Shown piece after piece: positions 57,865 to 64,000 of a stretch of DNA of 64,000 bases (within the stretch, counting starts at the first letter, position 1; every line of letters begins with the position of its first letter). The notes beneath the pieces are model-generated. The model did not search any database, was not told the origin of the DNA, and saw only the letters and a program-made list of their open reading frames with translations. Origin of the DNA: Anaerolineae bacterium (lineage in GTDB: Bacteria; Chloroflexota; Anaerolineae; Caldilineales; Caldilineaceae); the NCBI GenBank assembly GCA_030432295.1, contig JAUIHI010000010.1, positions 123,599 to 187,598 of the forward strand, given 5' to 3'. The position numbers were made by a program, and so were the translations under genes.

Positions 57865-58560
57865 ATGACTGAAGAAACGAAGACACTTGACCGGGTGCTG
57901 GTGATCGCCGCACACCCAGACGATCCCGAATTTGGCTGTGGCGGCACGATCGCCAAATGGGCCGCGGCGGGCAAAGATGTGCGCTATCTGCTCCTGACCA
58001 GCGGCGACAAAGGCAGCAAAGATCGCAACCTGCGCCCGGAGCAGTTGGCCGCTAAACGGGAAGCCGAGCAGCGGGCCGCGGCTGCCGAGCTGGGCGTGGA
58101 GGAGGTCATCTTCCTGCGCCACCCGGACGGGCTGGTGGAAAACAGCCTGGGCCTGCGCCGGGAACTGGCCGCCTACATACGCAAGCTGAAACCCCATATC
58201 GTCGCAGCCATCGACCCCTGGCGACATTACCAGTTGCACCCGGACCACCGGGCCGCGGGCATCGCCGCCATCGACGCTGTCTGGTCGGCTCGGGAGTGGA
58301 ATATCTTCCCGGAGCAGTTGTACGGCGACGAAGACCCCTGGCGGGTCTCGGAAGTCTATTTCTTCTGGACCGACAATCCGGACCACTACGAGGACGTGAC
58401 CGATTTTGTGGATGCCCGCGTCGCGTCCCTGGCCTGTCACGTCAGCCAGGTGGGGGAAGATCGGGAAAAGCTGGATAAGCGCATCCGTGAGCGCACGGCC
58501 AAAACCGGTGAAGAGGCGGGGATGGCCCACGCCGAAAGTTTCAAGCTGATCAAATTTTAA
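57865..58560 (+). CDS. PIG-L/LmbE family deacetylase
   Basis: A 231-aa zinc deacetylase: AAHPDDPEFGCGGTIAKWAAAG (13-34) holds the His-Pro-Asp-Asp motif, and the His in LHPDHRAAG (about 124-132) completes the site. Family members deacetylate N-acetyl sugars (for example in GPI or mycothiol/bacillithiol synthesis). It lies between two Gfo/Idh/MocA genes, which favours an amino-sugar substrate. ATG 57865. Confidence 0.9.
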   Translation: MTEETKTLDRVLVIAAHPDDPEFGCGGTIAKWAAAGKDVRYLLLTSGDKGSKDRNLRPEQLAAKREAEQRAAAAELGVEEVIFLRHPDGLVENSLGLRRELAAYIRKLKPHIVAAIDPWRHYQLHPDHRAAGIAAIDAVWSAREWNIFPEQLYGDEDPWRVSEVYFFWTDNPDHYEDVTDFVDARVASLACHVSQVGEDREKLDKRIRERTAKTGEEAGMAHAESFKLIKF

Positions 58561-58561
58561 C

Positions 58562-58622
58562 AACCACAAAGGCACGAAGACACAAAGGCAAAGCGAAGAA
58601 TCTTTTTGTTGCCTTTGTGGTT
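58562..58622. repeat. CACAAAG-family stem-loop repeat
   Basis: AACCACAAAGGCA (58562-58574) pairs perfectly with TGCCTTTGTGGTT (58610-58622). It lies between PIG-L and the next Gfo/Idh gene. Confidence 0.85.
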
Positions 58623-58651
58623 CAAAACCTCACTCCGAAAGGAAGTTTGCA

Positions 58652-59653
58652 ATGTCGAATATCGTCCGCTGGGGACTGATCTCCACTGCTAATATTAATG
58701 ATGCGCTCATCGGCCCTATCAAAGCCGCGGGGCGCAGCGAACTGGTCGGCATCGCCAGCCGAGACCAGGCCAAAGCCGAAGCCTACGCCGCGGAAAAGGG
58801 CATTCCCAACGCCTATGGCAGCTACGAAGCGATGCTGGCCGATCCGAATATTGACGCCGTATACATCTCCCTGCCCAACTCCCTGCACTGCGAATGGGCC
58901 GTGGCCGCCGCGGAGGCAGGCAAGCACGTCCTCTGCGAGAAGCCGCTGGTTGTCTCGATGGAAGAATTTGACCAGGTGGAAGCCGCCGCGCTTGCCAATG
59001 GGGTGACTGTCTTTGAAGCCTTTATGTATCTGCACCACCCCCAGACTTTGGCCGCGCAGAAGCTGATCGCGGACGGTCGACTGGGCCAGGTGCAACTGGT
59101 ACAGGCCTGGTTCAATTTCTATCTGCCTGCAGAACGGACCACAAACATCCGTCTGCGGCCCGATGTGACCGGCGGCTGCCTGTGGGATGTGGGCGTCTAT
59201 CCCAACAGCCTGGCGGTGACGATGGCCCACCCGGCCCGGCCCCAGTCGATCTTCTCCAGCCAGATCGTCGGTGAGAGCGGCGTGGATGTGGCGATCCGGG
59301 GCCAGTTTGTCTTTGAAGGCGGCGCGGTGGGCCAGGTTTCGTCCAGCTTCCGCACCCCCTTCCGGGAGGGCGCGTATGTGGTGGGAGACGAAGCGATCCT
59401 GCACATCCCGGAGCCGTGGAAGCCTGGGGTGAAAGGCGTGGACAGTGTGATGACCCTCACCAACCGGGACGGCTCGACGGAGCAGATCGTCACCCCAGCG
59501 GTGGACCCCTATCTGTGCGAAGTGGAGGCGATGGAAGCCTGCATTCTGGACGGGGCCGATCCGGTCGTGCCTCTCAGCCGCAGCCGCCTCTTCCTCCAAT
59601 GTGTCCTGGCCCAGTACGAGTCCGCAGCCACAGGGAGGGCGGTTAATTTGTAA
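58652..59653 (+). CDS. Gfo/Idh/MocA family oxidoreductase
   Basis: A 333-aa dehydrogenase with VRWGLISTANINDALIGPI, NAYGSYEAMLADPNIDAVYISLPNSLHCEWAVAAAEAGKHVLCEKPLV and VFEAFMYLHHPQT, followed by CLWDVGVYPNS with the likely proton-relay region. Trans-1,2-dihydrobenzene-diol or xylose dehydrogenase-like members have this layout, so the substrate is a small sugar or polyol. ATG 58652 after GAAAGGAAG. Confidence 0.9.
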   Translation: MSNIVRWGLISTANINDALIGPIKAAGRSELVGIASRDQAKAEAYAAEKGIPNAYGSYEAMLADPNIDAVYISLPNSLHCEWAVAAAEAGKHVLCEKPLVVSMEEFDQVEAAALANGVTVFEAFMYLHHPQTLAAQKLIADGRLGQVQLVQAWFNFYLPAERTTNIRLRPDVTGGCLWDVGVYPNSLAVTMAHPARPQSIFSSQIVGESGVDVAIRGQFVFEGGAVGQVSSSFRTPFREGAYVVGDEAILHIPEPWKPGVKGVDSVMTLTNRDGSTEQIVTPAVDPYLCEVEAMEACILDGADPVVPLSRSRLFLQCVLAQYESAATGRAVNL

Positions 59654-59656
59654 ATC

Positions 59657-59801
59657 ACCAGTAGTCCAGCGCCGGTTGAGTAGGCGGGTGCTTTTCCCGC
59701 CGTATCGAAACCTAGCGGGTAGACCCCAAACTATTCGTTGACCCGTTCGCTTGATTTCGATACGCCTCGAAGACTCGGCACTCAATCAGCGCTCACTGGT
59801 C
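59657..59801. repeat. MITE-like palindromic repeat, copy B
   Basis: Opposite-orientation copy of 5379-5538, ending in GCGCCGGTTGAGTAGG on the left and CACTCAATCAGCGCTCACTGGTC on the right. It lacks the CAGAATCCTTCGG palindrome of copy A. It lies between the second oxidoreductase and the alpha/beta hydrolase. Confidence 0.85.
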
Positions 59802-59840
59802 TGATCTGTGTGTGAAATTGCAGTATCCTTTCTGTCTTTA

Positions 59841-59896
59841 TCTCTGTGCCCCTGCGAGAGTTTTCTTGCACAAAAACTCCCGCAGAGGCGCAGAGA
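59841..59896. repeat. Stem-loop of TCTCTGTGCCCC / GGCGCAGAGA words
   Basis: TCTCTGTGCCCCTGCGAGAG (59841-59860) pairs imperfectly with CTCCCGCAGAGGCGCAGAGA (59877-59896) around a loop of TTTTCTTGCACAAAAA. It is related to the CACAAAG family. Confidence 0.7.
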
Positions 59897-59951
59897 AAAA
59901 CCAGGGCGCAGAGTTCATCAGCGGCTCGAAAAGCGAAAGGAGCAATCCCCT

Positions 59952-60899
59952 ATGACCAGTCTTCGGGGAATTTTCTGGCGTGAACTCTTTCGTTATCAGA
60001 TTGCCCACGCGCCGCCCAGCAACTCCATCGCCCAGATGCGCCAGAATCTGGACCGGCTGGGGCAGCGGTTGAAACCGCCCAAAACTGTGGGCATCGAACG
60101 CACGTGGGTGGAGGGTTTGCAGTCGGACTGGCTGACGCCCGCGGCTGCCAGCGACGGCACAGCCGTCGACGCTCGCCTGCTCTATCTCCACGGCGGCGGC
60201 TATATCTGCGGCTCCTTCGCCTCCCACCGGGGACTGGTGGGGAATCTGGCCCAAGCCTGCGGAGTGCGTACACTGATGCCCGAATATCGGCTGGCCCCGG
60301 AATATCCCTTCCCGGCCGCGCTGGAGGACAGCCTGCGGGTCTATCGCCACCTGCTGGACGACGGCGTTGCACCCCATCGGCTGGTCCTGGGTGGGGAATC
60401 CGCGGGGGGCGGGCTGGCAATCGCCACACTTCTGGCCCTGAAGGACGAGGGGCTGCCTCTGCCCGCGGCCGCCTTCGTCCTCTCCCCCTGGACCGATCTG
60501 GCCGCCACCGGCGAGAGCCTGCACACCCGCGCCCGGCAAGACCCCTGGTTTGAACCTGAGGGTGTGGCGGTTGCCGCGGCCTTTTATATAGGCGACGAAT
60601 CCAACACCAATCCCCTCATCTCCCCCCTCTACGGCGACCTGTCCGGCCTACCACCTCTGCTCATTCACGTGGGCGACTACGAAATCCTGCGCGACGATTC
60701 CACCCGGCTGGCCGAGAAAGCGCTGGCCGCGGGCGTGGATGTCACTCTGCGGGTCTGGGAGGGGATGTGGCACGTCTTCCAGAGCCTGGCGGGCCGTGTG
60801 CCCGAAGCGAGGGAGTCGGTGGATGAAGTGGGCGCGTGGGTGCAGTCCCGGCTGGTGGCGGCGGAGGGGCGTGTGAAGGGACAGACGCTGGTTGAATAG
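59952..60899 (+). CDS. Alpha/beta hydrolase (HSL-family esterase)
   Basis: A 315-aa serine esterase of the hormone-sensitive-lipase group. Oxyanion HGGGYICGS (about 72-80), nucleophile Ser in GGESAGGGLA (about 149-158), Asp in LLIHVGDYEILRDDS (about 235-249) and His in EGMWHVFQS (about 275-283) form the triad. AAAGGAG lies nine bases before the ATG. The substrate is not evident. Confidence 0.9.
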   Translation: MTSLRGIFWRELFRYQIAHAPPSNSIAQMRQNLDRLGQRLKPPKTVGIERTWVEGLQSDWLTPAAASDGTAVDARLLYLHGGGYICGSFASHRGLVGNLAQACGVRTLMPEYRLAPEYPFPAALEDSLRVYRHLLDDGVAPHRLVLGGESAGGGLAIATLLALKDEGLPLPAAAFVLSPWTDLAATGESLHTRARQDPWFEPEGVAVAAAFYIGDESNTNPLISPLYGDLSGLPPLLIHVGDYEILRDDSTRLAEKALAAGVDVTLRVWEGMWHVFQSLAGRVPEARESVDEVGAWVQSRLVAAEGRVKGQTLVE

Positions 60900-60936
60900 T
60901 GGGGTGCGCAATTGCTGGCTCAGTATCCTACAACCC

Positions 60937-62151
60937 TCAGCCCAAATTGCGCAATGCCTGCTCCAACACCAGCACGGCCTGCCAGTATTCGTCCAGGGCG
61001 ATGTGTTCGTTGGGTGTGTGGTCCAGGCTGCTGTCGCCGGGGCCATAGGCGAGGATCGGGCAACCCCAGGCCGGGCCGACGACGTTCATATCGCTGGTTC
61101 CGGTTTTGACGACGAAGCCGGGCCGCTCGCCGCCCCGATCGCTGGCCTGCTCCCGAATGGCGGCGAGGAAGGCGCGGACCAGGGCGTTGTTGCGGTCGCT
61201 GCGCCAGGCAGGTTCGTGGGCGTAGATGCCCAGAGAAAGATGGGTGAGCGGGCCGACGACTTCCACCCTTTTTACCCCGCCATCCTCAATCGAAGCCGAC
61301 GAGAAGGGCGCAAGTGGGGTGTCGGTGGCGGTTCGCTGGTTGGCCCAGTCTACTAGGCCGGCCAGGAAGTCGTCGATGGGAAAGTCTACAGGCAGGCGGA
61401 TGCCGATTTTGGCCGCCACCCGGTCGTGGAGATGTTCGTCGGTCCAGGTGCGCAGGTCGCGCAGGCTGGGCAGAAGCTGGTCGAAGGCTTTGTCGTGGGG
61501 AGCGTTGAATTCGGCGGCATAGGCCGAGACCCAATTCCACAGGTCCACAGCCACCGTTGCTACACCCGCATCCGGCCCCGCGGTGTGGGCCATAGGCTGG
61601 GATGCTTCCATCTCCACCAGCACCCGACCTTTGTAGCCAAGCGTCACCCGCTGCCAACTGCTTGGCTCACCGATGATGCAGAAGTCGGGGACGGGTTCGT
61701 CGCTGCCGTTGAAGCGGTCCCGGATGAAGCGGGCGCCTTTGCTGGTGGCGTATTCCTCCTCCACCGCGCCCACCACCACCAGGCGAATATTGTGCTCCCT
61801 GGCCCAGGCGTCGCCGACACGGGCTACCGCGGCGGTGAAAGTCGCCAACGGTCCTTTGGCGTCCACGCTCCCTCGGCCATAGAGCAATCGGCCTGTCGGG
61901 CTATCCTCAATGCGGACGGGGATGTCGCCGGGCACGGTGTCGATGTGGCCGAGAAGGATGACAGTGCGGGCCGCGTCGGCTGGGCCTATTTCGCCCACCG
62001 CGTTGCCCGCATCGTCTACAAATGCACAGATGTAGCCGTTGGCGGCCATCTGTTCTACCAGCCAAGCAGTGGCTCGGCTTTCCTGAAGGCTGAGGGACGG
62101 GATGGCTACCAGCCTGTGCAGGAGGGCAATGGCTTGATTCTGGCTGGTCAT
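60937..62151 (-). CDS. M20 family hydrolase, LysK/ArgE-like
   Basis: A 404-aa M20 deacylase. Zinc ligands are in [34 protein letters not shown] and [17 protein letters not shown]. The GEPSxWxxxTLGYKG text is characteristic of [LysW]-lysine/ornithine hydrolases, but no lysW or lys/arg biosynthesis gene is nearby, so the specificity is uncertain. ATG 62151 shares one base with the stop of the PAC2 gene upstream (TGATG). Confidence 0.88.
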   Translation of the reverse strand: MTSQNQAIALLHRLVAIPSLSLQESRATAWLVEQMAANGYICAFVDDAGNAVGEIGPADAARTVILLGHIDTVPGDIPVRIEDSPTGRLLYGRGSVDAKGPLATFTAAVARVGDAWAREHNIRLVVVGAVEEEYATSKGARFIRDRFNGSDEPVPDFCIIGEPSSWQRVTLGYKGRVLVEMEASQPMAHTAGPDAGVATVAVDLWNWVSAYAAEFNAPHDKAFDQLLPSLRDLRTWTDEHLHDRVAAKIGIRLPVDFPIDDFLAGLVDWANQRTATDTPLAPFSSASIEDGGVKRVEVVGPLTHLSLGIYAHEPAWRSDRNNALVRAFLAAIREQASDRGGERPGFVVKTGTSDMNVVGPAWGCPILAYGPGDSSLDHTPNEHIALDEYWQAVLVLEQALRNLG

Positions 62152-63071
62152 CAATCTTCCAAGTCCCCAAAGATGTCGCCCAACCCTTCGGCCCATACGT
62201 CGTCCAGGGGCATAAAGGGGCGCTCGGTGAACTCTTTGGCGATCTCGTCCAGATAGGCGCGCACGTTGAGTTGGGGCGTTTCGCGGACGAGTTCGTCGAT
62301 CTGATTTTCCATCGTGGATACCAGTTCGTCGGCCTGCTCGCGCAGGTGGGAGACGTCGATGCCAATGCCCAGCATGTGGTTCATACGCCGCACCAGATCG
62401 TACCAGGCTTTGAAGTCGTTTTCGATGCGCAGGCCCTGGGCCGCGTAGCCGCTCTGGCCGAAGTCGTAGGCAGGCACAAAGCCGTGAAAAGAGAGGGCTT
62501 CCATCCCCCGCTGCGCGGCTTTGTGGACGAGAAATGTGCTGATGGTTGTGCCGCCCTCGTAGTTGGAGAAGCGCACTGCATAGTTCTCCATCTCCGGGTG
62601 CATGTGGGCCAGGCTGTAGGAGCAGGAGACGCTGCGCTCTTTGTCGTAGGGCATGGAGCCATAGACGCCGCCCAGGGCGATAATACGCCGCACGTTGAGT
62701 TGTTGGGCTGCGTCCAAAATGGCGTCGGCATACTCATCTTCGTTCACGTGGGGTTCGTCCCCGGCAAAGATGAGCAACCCCACATTGCCCCGATCCGCGT
62801 AGTAAAATTCGTTTTTGGGTGCGCTCATAGAACGCACCAGCCCCTCGTCCAGCTTGACTACCGGGCGCAGCAGGTGGTGGGTTCCGGGAATCTGAAAGAG
62901 GTAGTAGCCGTCCCGCCCGATCTCGCCGATCTTGCGTGCTTCGGTCTGTTCGATGATGTAGTAGGGCAGGGCCGACGATATCGACCCGGCATCCGCCCAC
63001 TGTTCCCAGCCAACAATCATTACCATTTCCTGGGCGTGGGGTCGTTCCCACAATTCTAGGGGTGCAGCCAT
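62151..63071 (-). CDS. PAC2 family protein
   Basis: A 306-aa member of the PAC2 family (proteasome assembly chaperone-like fold), with [67 protein letters not shown], and [23 protein letters not shown]. Bacterial PAC2 proteins have unclear roles; some lie near proteasome-like or peptidase genes. It overlaps the M20 gene, hinting at shared regulation. Confidence 0.85.
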   Translation of the reverse strand: MAAPLELWERPHAQEMVMIVGWEQWADAGSISSALPYYIIEQTEARKIGEIGRDGYYLFQIPGTHHLLRPVVKLDEGLVRSMSAPKNEFYYADRGNVGLLIFAGDEPHVNEDEYADAILDAAQQLNVRRIIALGGVYGSMPYDKERSVSCSYSLAHMHPEMENYAVRFSNYEGGTTISTFLVHKAAQRGMEALSFHGFVPAYDFGQSGYAAQGLRIENDFKAWYDLVRRMNHMLGIGIDVSHLREQADELVSTMENQIDELVRETPQLNVRAYLDEIAKEFTERPFMPLDDVWAEGLGDIFGDLED

Positions 63072-63185
63072 AAAAAGCCTCTTCTGGGAAAATAGCCACT
63101 GATGAACGCTGATGCTTAGGGGTAGTTCTGCGCAATCTGTGGTTGCAAGACAGTCCGTGTCCCATCCATGTGTAAAAAGGGATCG

Positions 63186-63809
63186 TTATGAGAATTGTAT
63201 CACGTCTGGGCGAGTTGGGCGAACGCTGGCCTTTTGCCAAAGGCTGTGGGCGGCCCGTGCGTAGGTCTTGTGGGTTCCGTGCCACGCTGTCACATCGTCC
63301 AGATGCCAATAGCGCAGGTCCAGCCCCTCGTGGCTGAGGGTGAGTTCGCCGCCTGTCACCCGACAGAGGAAGCAGATCGCCACCATTGTAAAGAGTCCCC
63401 AGGCCGGGTCGGGCCGCCGGGTGAAGACGCCGACCAGTTCGATTGGCTCCACGTGCAGCCCGGTCTCCTCCCAGGTTTCCCGCACAACCGCTTCTTGGGG
63501 CGACTCGTTGGGTTCCAGCCAGCCACAGGGCAGACACCAGCGCTGGTCGTCGGCGCGCAGATGGAGAAGGATGCGCCCCTCGTCGTCAAAGATGGCCGCA
63601 TCTGCGCCCACTTTGGGGGTGATATAGCCCGACTCGGCCTGCAAGCGCTCTTTGACCAGACCCGCGGGCAGGTCGAGATAGTCGGCGTATTCCTGGCTGG
63701 TCAGTTCCATCAGCCGCTTGTAGCGTTCCCGGTCGTATTCGTTCTGCGCGTAGGTCAGGCCGTTGCGGGCAATCGTGCGCAGTTCGTCGAGGAGGGGGAG
63801 TGGGTTCAT
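63186..63809 (-). CDS. Nudix hydrolase with N-terminal Nudix_hydro_N domain
   Basis: A 207-aa protein. The N-terminal helical domain (LLDELRTIARNGLTYAQNEYDRERYKRLMEL, about 6-36) is the type found before many Nudix enzymes, and the Nudix box is GWLEPNESPQEAVVRETWEETGL (about 95-117) with intact REXXEE residues. It hydrolyses a nucleoside diphosphate derivative, with identity unknown. ATG 63809 follows AGGAAAAC. Confidence 0.88.
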   Translation of the reverse strand: MNPLPLLDELRTIARNGLTYAQNEYDRERYKRLMELTSQEYADYLDLPAGLVKERLQAESGYITPKVGADAAIFDDEGRILLHLRADDQRWCLPCGWLEPNESPQEAVVRETWEETGLHVEPIELVGVFTRRPDPAWGLFTMVAICFLCRVTGGELTLSHEGLDLRYWHLDDVTAWHGTHKTYARAAHSLWQKASVRPTRPDVIQFS

Positions 63810-64000
63810 TGGGTTTTCCTGGGTGAAGTCAGCAGCGACCAGTAATCAGTAATCAGTGGCGGATCGGCACTTCTGTCAAGTCCTGAAATATGTTGACAGA
63901 GAAATGGTGGATAAAAATAGAATAGAAACGGATAGCAGAGCATCTTTACGCCGGGAAGACGGTGGTTTTGGTGGCAGGCCGACGACGCAGAAAGGCTTGG
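63810..64000. other. Terminal gap without gene; possible plus-strand promoter
   Basis: A remnant of the ACCAGTAATCAGT word (63837-63857) is present. TTGACA at 63893-63898 is followed at 19-base spacing by TAGAAT, which is too long to be convincing. No ORF is seen to the window edge. Confidence 0.3.

Noticed and set aside
63893..63923. Strong promoter at the right edge
   Set aside because: TTGACA is perfect but TAGAAT is 19 bases away and no gene is visible behind it.

Overview
The window is a GC-rich bacterial chromosome segment, most likely from a Chloroflexota (Caldilineae/Anaerolineae-like) organism. This is an inference. It rests on several solute-binding lipoproteins with Ala/Pro/Glu/Thr-rich linkers directly after the lipobox, HlyD- and LCP-type lipoproteins, a PAC2 protein, DUF4058 and CpXC proteins, and very many stem-loop repeats in gene gaps. 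No rRNA, tRNA, CRISPR array, transposase or phage gene was seen.

Positions 1-19408 (all minus strand) form a nitrogen-scavenging supercluster. In transcription order it holds a four-gene BMP/nucleoside-type ABC importer, a biuret-hydrolase-like cysteine hydrolase, an allophanate hydrolase split into amidase and C-terminal-domain ORFs, ureF, ureD, ureA, ureB, ureC, a terminator, then urtA-B-C-D-E (urea ABC importer), a small CBM48 protein, ureG and a second isochorismatase-like hydrolase cut by the window edge. Together these could import urea and a urea oligomer and take them to ammonia and CO2. No ureE is present, and UreG carries a His-rich tail.

Positions 19553-31386 (minus) hold acyl-CoA ligase and acyl-CoA dehydrogenase genes ending in a terminator, a DUF4058 protein, a carbohydrate ABC importer operon with SMP-30 lactonase and M20 peptidase genes, an unknown RidA-like protein and a TIM-barrel sugar isomerase. 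Positions 31464-37457 hold a MacB-like efflux operon (adaptor, FtsX-type permease, two ATPases, one fused to an AbrB-like domain). Plus-strand genes from 37889 encode a UPF0104 flippase-like membrane protein, a PHP protein and a Gfo/Idh/MocA oxidoreductase. From 40859 to 56341 the minus strand carries two LCP proteins with an HD hydrolase, CinA, a HigBA toxin-antitoxin pair, a CpXC protein, LigA, an SH3-domain membrane protein, PolX and a 1253-residue secreted metzincin-like protein. Then come plus-strand Gfo/Idh, PIG-L, Gfo/Idh and alpha/beta-hydrolase genes, and minus-strand M20 (LysK-like), PAC2 and Nudix genes.

The most striking feature is a large, diverse set of stem-loop repeats built from recurring short words. 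They fill most gene gaps, and some lie in frame inside conserved genes (ureF, allophanate hydrolase, ligA, polX), recalling Rickettsia palindromic elements. A roughly 190-bp nested palindrome lies exactly at the split in the allophanate hydrolase.
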